DNA of 64,000 nt from Thiomicrorhabdus sp965602805 (GTDB lineage Bacteria > Pseudomonadota > Gammaproteobacteria > Thiomicrospirales > Thiomicrospiraceae): assembly GCA_965602805.1 (NCBI GenBank), contig CBFCZK010000013.1, positions 10,832 to 74,831 of the forward strand, read 5' to 3'. Under the pieces are notes generated by a model that worked only from the letters and a program-made list of their open reading frames with translations, searched no databases and was not told where the DNA came from. Position 1 is the stretch's first letter; each line of letters begins with the position of its first letter. Positions 9,132-16,978 of the stretch are shown here, one piece after another. Made by a program: the position numbers and the translations under genes.

Positions 9132-11894
9132 ATGAGAAACCTGTTACTTGGGGCAAAGTATTTTGCTCAACAATCCCACAGCGAACAAATCAGCACAGAA
9201 CATTTAGAAGCCTCTTTAGCCTGCCTTCAAGCCGTTGATCGAAAAGGCTATGATCTGCTATTGGAAGTCCTGCAAATAAAGGAAGTCGAATCCAAAAGTA
9301 CAGAGCTCACTCCAGAGATTTTAACTAAGATTGCGGATGCCCCCAGAGTCCCCTACTCAACCAAAGTGACCGGTATTATTCAGCTATTAAAGATGGATGA
9401 TTATGACCTAAGTTCGCAAATCACCGAACCGTTTGTCGATGTGGTTGCGGCTAAAGGGGCTTACCACCAAGTCATGGCGGAAGTCGCGGAAGTTAAAGCG
9501 CTGTTAAGTAGCCAAGTATTTGATCAAGAGCATGCGATTGAAGTGGTGAGCGATGCCGTCATGCAGATGGCTTGGGCAGATAAAGCCAATAAACCGCGTG
9601 CCATCTTCTTTTTCTTAGGGCCACCTGCCACCGGAAAAACCTATTTATCCGAATTACTCGGTAAGGGCTTACAGGGTTACAGCTTTAAAAGCTTTGATAT
9701 GACGCAGTATGTCTCCGAGCAAGAGGGTTTTGGCCTGACAGGACTGCGCAAAGGCTTTAGTGATGCCGCCCCCGGTCAACTGACCGAGTTTGTTAAAAAC
9801 AATCCTAAGTCTATTATTGTATTTGACGAGATAGAAAAATCTCATACGCGTGTCCAAACCGCACTTTTAAGAATGCTCTCTTCGGGCTGGGTGCAAGATG
9901 AATTCCTTATGGAAGATATCGATTGCCGTGAGACGATTATTGTCTTTACCTCAAACTTAGGCAGCGAGCTTTATAGCAATCGTACCTTCCTAGAGCAAGT
10001 CGCGAAAGCGCCACATCAAGCAAGAGATTCCATTCTCGATGTCATTCGTACCGAGAAGAAGATCGAAAAAGGTCATTCCGTTTCAGCCATTCCACCAGAG
10101 ATGATTTCACGTTTATCGCAAGGTGGCGTGGTGCTGTTTAGCAAACTGACTTTAACGGGCCTGTCACGCATTGCTTTAAATCAATTAACCGCTGAGCGCA
10201 AAGCGTTTGAAAAACGTTTGGGCATTCAAGTCAACTTAAGCAATATCGATGAGTTGGTTAAACTACTCGTTTTAAGTTTTGCACCGCAGTTTGATACTCG
10301 TGCGATGAAATCTCGCTTAGTGGATTATGTGTTTGATCCCGTGACTGATTATCTACAAGCTAATTTAGGCGTCGAAATTGAGTCTATGCAGATTACCCTG
10401 TCAGACCAAGTCTTGAACTTTCTAGCCGAGGAAGATTTAGAACTTTTAACCCAACAAATGACTATTAAACACCAGCGCGCTTTTTTTGAGATTAATGTTT
10501 CTCAAAATGGCTTAGAGGTGTTGTTAGACCTAGACAATCTGCGCATTGAGAAGCTGTCTCGCGGTGCTGATTTTAAAGATTCATCGGGTATTGTCGTTGA
10601 TCTTCCTGAAGTCTCTTTTGCGGACATTGCAGGTCACGACAAGATTAAAATGCGCTTACTTGAAGTAGTCAATCTGGTTAAGAACGCTCAGCAATTAAAA
10701 GATTTAGGCGAGCAGCCACCTAAAGGCATGTTGTTGTATGGCGTACCAGGAACCGGTAAAACCTTACTCGCTAAAGCCTTTGCGCATGAAGCACAACTGC
10801 CTTTCTTAGCGTGTTCTGGTAACGACCTGTTAGATGAAGGGTTTATCCGCAAGTTATTTGCCCGTGCCCGTGAATACGCGCCCGCGCTGATTTTTATTGA
10901 TGAAATTGATGCCGTACCAAAACGTGGCTCGGGCGGTGCTTATGCCGATGCCTTAGTGAATCGCCTACTGGTTGAAATTGATGGTTTTAGTTCGGGTCAA
11001 AGTGATCTGTTTATTATTGCGGCAACCAATCGAAAAGAGAATATCGATGGGGCAATCTTAAGATCAGGGCGTATTGATTTACACTTTGAAGTACCGCAAT
11101 TGGATAAGGGTGCGCGTCGTTGGTTTATTGAACAAATGTTGAAAAAACCGATATTTGATAACGCCATTGATGTAACTGTTTTAGTCACCTTAACCGCCGG
11201 GCTAAGTGGTGCTGACCTGCAAAAAATCAGTCGTGAATCTATTATTTATGCCCTACGCGAATCCATCGAATGCATTTCTGAAGCGACCTTAATTGACCAG
11301 GTCAACACCCTAAAATACGGTCATGAATTAGTGCTTGAAGATAATGAAATTCGTATGCAAGAGACCGCTTATCACGAAGCAGGTCATGCTGTGGTTTCTA
11401 AATTGATGCTACCCGAACGTAAGATTGAACAGATTACCGTGGTGGCGCGCTCAAACTTCTTAGGCATGGTCTCTTATGATTCTGAACAACAACATGATTA
11501 TCACCAAGACTTTCTATTTGGCTTAACTTGCGTGGCTTTAGCTGGACGAGTAGCACAGAAGAAACAGTTTGGAGATAAAGGCATAGACAGTGGCGCTTCT
11601 GGAGATTTAAACCAAGCGATGCATTATGCATGGTTGGCGATTGGTAAATGGGGCATGGATTCAACATTAGAAAACATTAATGTTGAAAAATTGCAGGAAC
11701 TCAGCCAGCAAGCCTATTTTCAAAAAGAGATTGAAGCCAGCATTCAAGCATGGATGGCTAAAGCGACGCTAAAAACAGAAGAGTTGGTGAATCAACATTG
11801 GCAAGCACTGGAACAAGTTGCCTTGTCAGTGTTAGAAAATGAAGTCTTAGATGAAGTCGAGTTATTAGAGATTATGCAGAAACACCAAGCTTAA
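9132..11894 (+). CDS. Soluble double AAA+ metalloprotease: ClpB-like module fused to FtsH-like AAA and M41 peptidase
   Basis: The frame is open from a TTG at 9084, but the first ATG at 9132 gives a more sensible 920-residue protein starting MRNLLLGAKYFAQQ. Residues 1-45 resemble one Clp N-domain repeat. A ClpA/B D2-type AAA+ module follows, with Walker A GPPATGKT (163-170), Walker B IIVFDEIEKSH and sensor-1 TSNLGS. From about residue 500 an FtsH-type AAA begins, with Walker A GVPGTGKT (537-544), Walker B LIFIDEIDAVPKRG and the second-region Arg segment ATNRKENIDGAILRSGRID. The M41 zinc site HEAGH is at 748-752, and its distal Asp is in DSGASGDLNQA. The FtsH N-terminal membrane segments are absent. 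Compared with FtsH, the first pore loop is short: the FVGVGAS part is missing between SGNDLLDEG and FIRKLF. It is presumably an ATP-dependent protease or unfoldase. Partner genes follow. Confidence 0.88.
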   Translation: MRNLLLGAKYFAQQSHSEQISTEHLEASLACLQAVDRKGYDLLLEVLQIKEVESKSTELTPEILTKIADAPRVPYSTKVTGIIQLLKMDDYDLSSQITEPFVDVVAAKGAYHQVMAEVAEVKALLSSQVFDQEHAIEVVSDAVMQMAWADKANKPRAIFFFLGPPATGKTYLSELLGKGLQGYSFKSFDMTQYVSEQEGFGLTGLRKGFSDAAPGQLTEFVKNNPKSIIVFDEIEKSHTRVQTALLRMLSSGWVQDEFLMEDIDCRETIIVFTSNLGSELYSNRTFLEQVAKAPHQARDSILDVIRTEKKIEKGHSVSAIPPEMISRLSQGGVVLFSKLTLTGLSRIALNQLTAERKAFEKRLGIQVNLSNIDELVKLLVLSFAPQFDTRAMKSRLVDYVFDPVTDYLQANLGVEIESMQITLSDQVLNFLAEEDLELLTQQMTIKHQRAFFEINVSQNGLEVLLDLDNLRIEKLSRGADFKDSSGIVVDLPEVSFADIAGHDKIKMRLLEVVNLVKNAQQLKDLGEQPPKGMLLYGVPGTGKTLLAKAFAHEAQLPFLACSGNDLLDEGFIRKLFARAREYAPALIFIDEIDAVPKRGSGGAYADALVNRLLVEIDGFSSGQSDLFIIAATNRKENIDGAILRSGRIDLHFEVPQLDKGARRWFIEQMLKKPIFDNAIDVTVLVTLTAGLSGADLQKISRESIIYALRESIECISEATLIDQVNTLKYGHELVLEDNEIRMQETAYHEAGHAVVSKLMLPERKIEQITVVARSNFLGMVSYDSEQQHDYHQDFLFGLTCVALAGRVAQKKQFGDKGIDSGASGDLNQAMHYAWLAIGKWGMDSTLENINVEKLQELSQQAYFQKEIEASIQAWMAKATLKTEELVNQHWQALEQVALSVLENEVLDEVELLEIMQKHQA

Positions 11895-11942
11895 TATTTT
11901 TTAAACAATAAAATTAGTTAATCAGTAAAGAGGAAGCAAAAA

Positions 11943-12443
11943 ATGGCGATTAAGATCACGCAAATCCAGGGTTATTTAGATGACATGGGCGTCAACTACG
12001 AAAATAGAGACGATGAGACACTGGTATTTCCGATGTCTGATGATGACAACAAGATTGTCATTATTGTTAAAGTTTTAGAGGACGGTGAATATCTACAGAT
12101 GCGCACATTGAAGCATTTAGATGACCTGCTTGCCGAAGCGGCAGAAGATAAGCGCGTTGATTTATTAAAGTGGATGCTTGGAACTAACTACAAGCGTAAA
12201 CTGGGTGCTTGGGAATATGATCCTGAAGACCATGACCATCATATTGCAGTCGGCCACTCTATTGAAGATGGTGATTTAACTCTGAAGCAATTCATGCGTA
12301 TGTTTAAAATTGTTGCCAACAGCTTGGATGACATTCCTGAAATGAAAGAAATCTTAGGTATATCAGACGGTATGTCAGCTAAAGAGAAGAAAAGACAAGA
12401 GCTGATGAAGCAGCTTCAAGATTTAGAAGAAGACGGCATTTAA
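11943..12443 (+). CDS. YbjN / type III secretion chaperone-like fold protein
   Basis: A 166-residue acidic soluble protein beginning MAIKITQIQGYLDDMGVNYE. Residues 1-130 match the general pattern of the YbjN family (short helix, beta-meander including LVFPMSDDDNKIVIIVKVLEDGEYLQMRT, then helices), a fold shared with secretion chaperones that bind unfolded segments. The C-terminal tail is a charged helix rich in Lys and Glu. A strong Shine-Dalgarno (AGAGGA) precedes the ATG. It starts 48 bases after the AAA+ protease and ends before a terminator, so the two genes probably form one transcript. An adaptor or substrate-delivery role for the protease is inferred from context and fold only. Confidence 0.7.
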   Translation: MAIKITQIQGYLDDMGVNYENRDDETLVFPMSDDDNKIVIIVKVLEDGEYLQMRTLKHLDDLLAEAAEDKRVDLLKWMLGTNYKRKLGAWEYDPEDHDHHIAVGHSIEDGDLTLKQFMRMFKIVANSLDDIPEMKEILGISDGMSAKEKKRQELMKQLQDLEEDGI

Positions 12444-12470
12444 TCTAACTTAAGTTTGATTAATGACATT

Positions 12471-12498
12471 AGGCTAGAAGTAACTCTCTAGCCTTTTT
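12471..12498 (+). terminator. Rho-independent terminator
   Basis: Perfect 8-base arms AGGCTAGA / TCTAGCCT with a short loop are followed by a T run, 28 bases after the YbjN-like gene. It separates the protease-YbjN transcript from the next pair of genes. Confidence 0.8.
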
Positions 12499-12587
12499 CC
12501 GTTTGTCAGCCCCTTTTGCCAGCCCTCTTCCCCTCTCTTAAAAAACCTTACATGCCCCATTGATAAAGCATGTACCTAGGAATAAAC

Positions 12588-13802
12588 ATGCCGTATTTAG
12601 ATCAAATCAAACCTGTCATTGTCGACTTTTTAGTTGAGAACACCTCTTGGGCCTTTAATTCAAAAAATGCCAAACGACTCTCAATACTGAACAATGGTGA
12701 CGATCAGCAGATTGTCTTTGAGGATAGCGAAGAATCGCTGACCATTACTTTTAGCCATCCGTCTACTGCAAAAGATTTTGGTCAAAAAATCACGGCCTAT
12801 TATGAGGACAAAGATTTCAGTCTACCTAAGCCGCCTTATATCCTTACCGCGAATGAGTCCGATGGTTTAAGACTTAAACGCGTGATCACGGCTGAAAATG
12901 AATCGCAGCTAGAGCAATTAAAATCAAATTTCTCTGCCTTTATTACCGAGGGCTTGAATTTCTTAGAGAAGAGTATTCAAACCTTTGAAGGTATTCTCAA
13001 TACCGCTGATACGTCCGAATCGACAGCCAGCACTCCAACGCCACGTTCAAGCACTGCCAAACCTAAACAAACCCCAGCGCCTAAAAAACCTAAAGCAAAA
13101 ACAAAACCGACACCAGCAGGTCAAATCACCCCAGCTGCGGATGTGATTCGTAGTTATCTTGAAAGTCGTTCTTATAAATTTCGTGAGCGTACCCGAGCCA
13201 ACAATCGACTGATTTTTGTATTAGGTTTCAGCACCGAAAAGTATGAGGATACAGATGGCGACAAATCCCTACAAATCATCGCTTCCGTTGAAGAAAACGG
13301 TGAATTAATCCGCTTTGAAACCCCACGTTTCTATGATATTTACAAAGGCATTGATGCCACCGATGAAGATGCCATTTTCGTCATGTACCAAAAAGCGGCG
13401 AACCTAATAGCACATCTACAGTATGGTTATAAATTGGTTAAATTCTGGTTAGACCCTACCGATGGCGAACTTAGAATGCGTTTAGATTTTCCGATTGAAA
13501 GTGGCGAACTACAACATTCACAACTAGACCGACACTTTAAAGGACTTGTGCAATTTGCAGATACCTTTGCAGAAAAATTTGAGCGTTATGTTTTAGGCGA
13601 TGCGCCGGCACAACGTTTTCATGATGAAGTGATTAAAGTGGAGCGCAAAGAGAGCGCCGTTAAAAACACCATTTCAGCGATGAACTTGGAAGAACGGTTG
13701 GCACAACTTACACCAGAACAGCTGGCCAAATGGAAAAAATCAAGCCAAGCACTTTTAGATGATATGAGCGATTCAAGTGACACAGAGTCAGGTGGCATTT
13801 AA
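12588..13802 (+). CDS. Two-domain YbjN-like protein with Pro/Lys-rich linker
   Basis: The start is taken at the second in-frame ATG (12588), because CTAGGA lies seven bases before it and nothing suitable precedes the ATG at 12570; this gives 404 residues. The N-terminal domain (about 1-140, PYLDQIKPVIVDFLVENTSWAF) and the C-terminal domain (about 180-345, AADVIRSYLESRSYKFRERT) have similar organisation. Both look like YbjN-fold modules, joined by a low-complexity linker of Ser, Thr, Pro and Lys. The C-terminus is a short amphipathic tail (LEERLAQLTPEQLAKWKKSSQ). Its stop codon abuts the ATG of the downstream membrane protein, which indicates translational coupling. The function is unknown; the C-terminal domain may be a diverged duplicate of the 11943 protein. 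Confidence 0.65.
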   Translation: MPYLDQIKPVIVDFLVENTSWAFNSKNAKRLSILNNGDDQQIVFEDSEESLTITFSHPSTAKDFGQKITAYYEDKDFSLPKPPYILTANESDGLRLKRVITAENESQLEQLKSNFSAFITEGLNFLEKSIQTFEGILNTADTSESTASTPTPRSSTAKPKQTPAPKKPKAKTKPTPAGQITPAADVIRSYLESRSYKFRERTRANNRLIFVLGFSTEKYEDTDGDKSLQIIASVEENGELIRFETPRFYDIYKGIDATDEDAIFVMYQKAANLIAHLQYGYKLVKFWLDPTDGELRMRLDFPIESGELQHSQLDRHFKGLVQFADTFAEKFERYVLGDAPAQRFHDEVIKVERKESAVKNTISAMNLEERLAQLTPEQLAKWKKSSQALLDDMSDSSDTESGGI

Positions 13803-15176
13803 ATGAAGAAGTTATTAAGATTGATTACCGATTCGCATGTTTTTTTATTGGTTTTCTGGACAGTTATAGTCGGTATTGCAAGTCTGCTGATTTTTATGTG
13901 GTTAATGGATTCTGACAATATAATCTATCATCTCGGTGGATTTTCAGCGCCTTCACCTAGCGAGATGAGTCAAGAATCTTCTGGCTACTTTGGTGCTTTA
14001 GGCGGTTGGGCAATCGGTTTTGCAGGCGCTTTAGTGGCAATTCGCATTGCTGGCGTAGCCACCAGCATTCAGCAAAATGACTCTTTGCGTGCCCGTGAAG
14101 AGATTCTCGAAGCCGAAGTTAACTTAATATCAGGTTACAACTCTAGAATCATTATGGCTTTACTGGAATCCAAAAGAGCCTGCGCTGCCGTATTGATTGA
14201 TATCCAGAATCAAAAAGATCAATTTGTACGTGAACAACGTAAACGTAATGCCAACCCTATCTTTCATAACAGCATTAAAGGTGGGCAAACGCTTTCTGCG
14301 GCCTCTAACGACGATGTTATCAAACCCTTAGAAAGCATCTCTGAATCGACTGAGAACCGTAGATATCTCATTACCAAGCTGACGGATCTAGTCCGTGAAA
14401 TCGAATGTGCGGTTCGCGATCCGGTTTTTATAAAAGCGGCACGCTCTATGGCTAAAACCGAGTCTAAAGTTCAATCATTGAATACCTTTTGTAGCCTGCT
14501 GGCGAACAGTTCTAAAAATCCAAAACCTTTTGCCGATATTATTGATTCCTATTCAAAAGTCATTTTAGAAGATGCAGCGTTCTTCGATTTTATTCAAACC
14601 TATGAGAACACGACGCACAACTTTGCAGCCGGCATAAATGATTTAAGAGCGGACTCTTTATATCAATCCTATACTAAAGATATTGAACAGCTGATTACCG
14701 AGATGAAAGGCACCGACAAAGACTCTTTAAACCCCTCTGAAGCGGCTTGGGTGTTACTCGGTATGTTACTGCTACAAGAGTTTGGTAAAAAGCCAAATGA
14801 AGCGTTACGCTTTAACCAAGGCTTTTTATTCATAGGACTAATGCTCGGTTCTTTGCCAAATAACATCAGTGTCTATCAATATTTTGATCATAAGCTTGAA
14901 GACTCTTTAACAGATTACAGCAAACAGGCGATTCAAAAGCTTAAGAAGCAGATGAGAGTATTAGCAGATAGCGTGTACTTTCCACATGGTAAAAACCAGC
15001 AGGATCAGCAAGGTGAAAGTGGATTGTTAAGAGAGATTAATGATGTACTCGTACACAGCATCAAAAAGACACCAAGTTTGTTAATCATTAAAGCAGAAAC
15101 CCGTGGCCTGAGTTTAACGGATGATAAAACGCAAAACACAGAGAATCGGAGTTCTAAAAATATCGATAAGATTTAA
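13803..15176 (+). CDS. Membrane protein of unknown function, two N-terminal TM segments
   Basis: A 457-residue protein not assigned to a family. Two hydrophobic segments lie near residues 13-36 (FLLVFWTVIVGIASLLIFMW) and 63-85 (GALGGWAIGFAGALVAIRIAG). The remaining 370 residues are soluble, helical and charged, beginning with a likely coiled coil (SLRAREEILEAEVNLISGYNS). The first segment pair and topology suggest an inner-membrane anchor with a large cytoplasmic domain. The ATG directly follows the stop of the YbjN-like gene. No nuclease, ATPase or protease motif was found. Together with the preceding genes it forms a compact cluster, so a role as membrane docking factor or substrate of the soluble protease is possible but unproven. 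Confidence 0.7.
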   Translation: MKKLLRLITDSHVFLLVFWTVIVGIASLLIFMWLMDSDNIIYHLGGFSAPSPSEMSQESSGYFGALGGWAIGFAGALVAIRIAGVATSIQQNDSLRAREEILEAEVNLISGYNSRIIMALLESKRACAAVLIDIQNQKDQFVREQRKRNANPIFHNSIKGGQTLSAASNDDVIKPLESISESTENRRYLITKLTDLVREIECAVRDPVFIKAARSMAKTESKVQSLNTFCSLLANSSKNPKPFADIIDSYSKVILEDAAFFDFIQTYENTTHNFAAGINDLRADSLYQSYTKDIEQLITEMKGTDKDSLNPSEAAWVLLGMLLLQEFGKKPNEALRFNQGFLFIGLMLGSLPNNISVYQYFDHKLEDSLTDYSKQAIQKLKKQMRVLADSVYFPHGKNQQDQQGESGLLREINDVLVHSIKKTPSLLIIKAETRGLSLTDDKTQNTENRSSKNIDKI

Positions 15177-15183
15177 GGTTTAA

Positions 15184-15251
15184 TTTAAAGCGACCCTGCG
15201 CTCACATGATTTTATAAAGCCGCAGGACATGCCAGGCCTGGTCACTTTAAA
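15184..15251. terminator. Nested inverted repeat containing CCAGGCCTGG, possible bidirectional terminator
   Basis: Outer arms TTTAAAGcGACC (15184-15195) and GGTCaCTTTAAA (15240-15251) are nearly perfect complements. An inner CCTGCG / CGCAGG pair sits inside them, and an exact iterated palindrome is at 15232-15241. The element lies between convergent genes and can act in either direction, although T runs are short. Confidence 0.5.
15232..15241. repeat. CCAGGCCTGG iterated palindrome
   Basis: Exact copy between the convergent membrane-protein and TlpA-fusion genes, forming part of the 3' arm of a larger inverted repeat. Confidence 0.9.
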
Positions 15252-15262
15252 AACCAACCCCT

Positions 15263-16666
15263 TTATTCCGCTAAAAGTGCATCAATTTTCTGTAAATGGT
15301 GTACTTCATCCCACTCAGTACCACCAAATAAGGCCAACCGGATTTGACCTTTTTTATCAATGAGATAACTGCTTGGATAAGCAAACACATTCCACTCTTT
15401 AACGGCACTGACAGCGGCATCTAACAACACAGGAAAATTCACAGGGTGTTCTATTAAGAACTTCTCTACCTGAGATTTTTCTTCACCTAAATTCACCGCT
15501 AGAATTTCAAAATCTTGTTGAGCATAATGGGTTTTTAAACGCGCCATCGACGGCATTTCATGCACACACGGCGGACACCAGCTTGCCCAGAAATTGACCA
15601 AAACTACCTTATCTTGATAGGCTTTTAAATCATATCTTTCACCCGTTAGATTGGGTAACGCCAAAGCTAAGTTTTGTGCACCTTGGTAGGGCTGTAATTC
15701 ACTGCTACGGGTTTGTTTAACCTTTATTTGATTGTCTACCTGCAAAGGACTCACTTGTCGGCTCTGCTGCATATAAGGCTGTTGTAAATTCATGACCTGA
15801 ACAATGAGTTGATCCAACTTCAAGGCTTGCTGTTTTTCACGGTTTGAAGCATCCGGTCTAAAATAATAGCGGTCGCGCACTTGTGGCAAGTGATGCACAA
15901 AAACATCGCTGCCAGCGGTTGCTAAGCTCTCTGCTAATGAGGTAACCCGCCAACGCCAAGGTGAGAGCTCTGCTTGTAAAATTGAGATAGGGAGATTACT
16001 ATTGGCAACTTGCGGCCAGTAGTTTGCGAGTTGCCCTGGTACAGGTGTATTCAGATAGAGATTCGGGTTAACGAGAATTAAACCCAGCTGTTGCTTGGGT
16101 TGCTGTAAATAGAACTGCAACCCGCGCAGAACAGTTTGCGCCGCTTTATTGGGTGCGATTATCCACAGTGGTAAGCCATCTTGTTGGGCTTGCTCAATGA
16201 TTGCCTTTGTCCATTCCACTGGGATTTCATCCACCGCACTGGGCGTCGGAGAGAGAAACATTGCCTCGTAGAAATCGACAAACCAACTCTCAATACCTTG
16301 CTCTGCTAAACCTTCTGCAATCTTTTGCTCTTGCGGTAAAACGCCATACTCTGAGGGTAACCACAGTAAACGTCCAATCGGATTTTTTACAGGTGTTTGC
16401 TTGAATGCAGTAGAGGCGGGTTGGATTTTCTGTAATGTTAACTCTACATCAGTCAGCGTCACAATCAAACTGCTTAGTTTAACTTGGCCACTGCTGTTTT
16501 CAACCGCTTGTGCAGACGCATAACCACTCTGAAAAACCATCAGTGCTAACAGCAAAGCCGTAGGTTTTCTAAAAACAAGAACAATAGAAAATGCAAAGTC
16601 CTTAGATGTAAATATTGCGAATTGCATCAATAAAGCCCTTAAGACCCAGCAATCTTTTAAAAACAT
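15263..16666 (-). CDS. Exported TlpA-like thioredoxin fused to an alpha/beta-hydrolase-like (DUF3530-like) domain
   Basis: A 467-residue two-domain protein. The N-terminal half (about 60-310) resembles DUF3530-type alpha/beta-hydrolase folds (LLWLPSEYGVLPQEQKIAEGLAEQGIE and GLILVNPNLY), but the expected nucleophile elbow is not canonical (IIAPNKAAQ). The C-terminal domain (about 325-467) is a TlpA/ResA thioredoxin with redox motif CPPC at 364-367 (NFWASWCPPC) and the cis-Pro segment YPSSYLIDKKGQI. A hydrophobic export signal lies around residues 28-53 (TALLLALMVFQSGYASAQA), so a later start than 16666 is possible; GAGGGA upstream of 16666 supports the long form. It probably acts as a periplasmic thiol reductase, perhaps in cytochrome c maturation. 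Confidence 0.8.
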   Translation of the reverse strand: MFLKDCWVLRALLMQFAIFTSKDFAFSIVLVFRKPTALLLALMVFQSGYASAQAVENSSGQVKLSSLIVTLTDVELTLQKIQPASTAFKQTPVKNPIGRLLWLPSEYGVLPQEQKIAEGLAEQGIESWFVDFYEAMFLSPTPSAVDEIPVEWTKAIIEQAQQDGLPLWIIAPNKAAQTVLRGLQFYLQQPKQQLGLILVNPNLYLNTPVPGQLANYWPQVANSNLPISILQAELSPWRWRVTSLAESLATAGSDVFVHHLPQVRDRYYFRPDASNREKQQALKLDQLIVQVMNLQQPYMQQSRQVSPLQVDNQIKVKQTRSSELQPYQGAQNLALALPNLTGERYDLKAYQDKVVLVNFWASWCPPCVHEMPSMARLKTHYAQQDFEILAVNLGEEKSQVEKFLIEHPVNFPVLLDAAVSAVKEWNVFAYPSSYLIDKKGQIRLALFGGTEWDEVHHLQKIDALLAE

Positions 16667-16783
16667 ACTCAGGCATCCCTCTTGGTTAATTTTTATAACT
16701 GTTTACTTTAACAAAAGTTCATTTACATAAAGCAATTGGCTGTATGTAACCAATTCTATAAAAATGCACTGATTGCACTCACG

Positions 16784-16900
16784 ATGGCTTTTGGACTTAT
16801 GTCAACTTCTGCTTTTGCAGACTCATGGTCTTTCGATGGCCAGAGCATCGATCTTTTAGATTCAAGTTGCCAATGCACTTGGTCTTTTGACGACAAATAA
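16784..16900 (+). CDS. Small putative exported Cys-containing peptide
   Basis: A 38-codon frame from ATG at 16784 to TAA at 16900, missed by length cut-offs. It reads MAFGLMSTSAFA followed by a short mature part containing SWSFDG, CQC and a terminal WSFDDK. In-frame codons upstream extend the hydrophobic segment to KNALIALTMAFGLMSTSAFA, a convincing signal peptide with cleavage after AFA. That extension lacks an ATG; TTG at 16736 is the only plausible start. It may be a real small gene with a non-ATG start, or the remnant of one. It is followed at once by a very strong hairpin. Function unknown. Confidence 0.4.
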   Translation: MAFGLMSTSAFADSWSFDGQSIDLLDSSCQCTWSFDDK

Positions 16901-16920
16901 CGACAAATTGACTGTCGCGT

Positions 16921-16969
16921 AAACAGAACAGGCCTGGTAGGAATTATTCCTACCAGGCCTGTTCTGTTT
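16921..16969. terminator. Perfect 23-bp hairpin built on the iterated palindrome, bidirectional terminator
   Basis: Two perfectly complementary 23-base arms (16921-16943 and 16947-16969) with a three-base loop. Each arm contains CAGGCCTGG or its complement, and the ends are AAACAG / CTGTTT. The element lies between the small plus-strand frame and the minus-strand rhodanese gene and could terminate both. Confidence 0.8.
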
Positions 16970-16978
16970 GTAAAACCC

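Noticed and set aside
3606..15231. Absence of exact CCAGGCCTGG over 11.6 kb as proof of horizontal transfer
   Set aside because: At about one copy per 4.6 kb a gap this long is not very improbable, and pgm-efpL-type core genes lie in part of it; it is suggestive at most.
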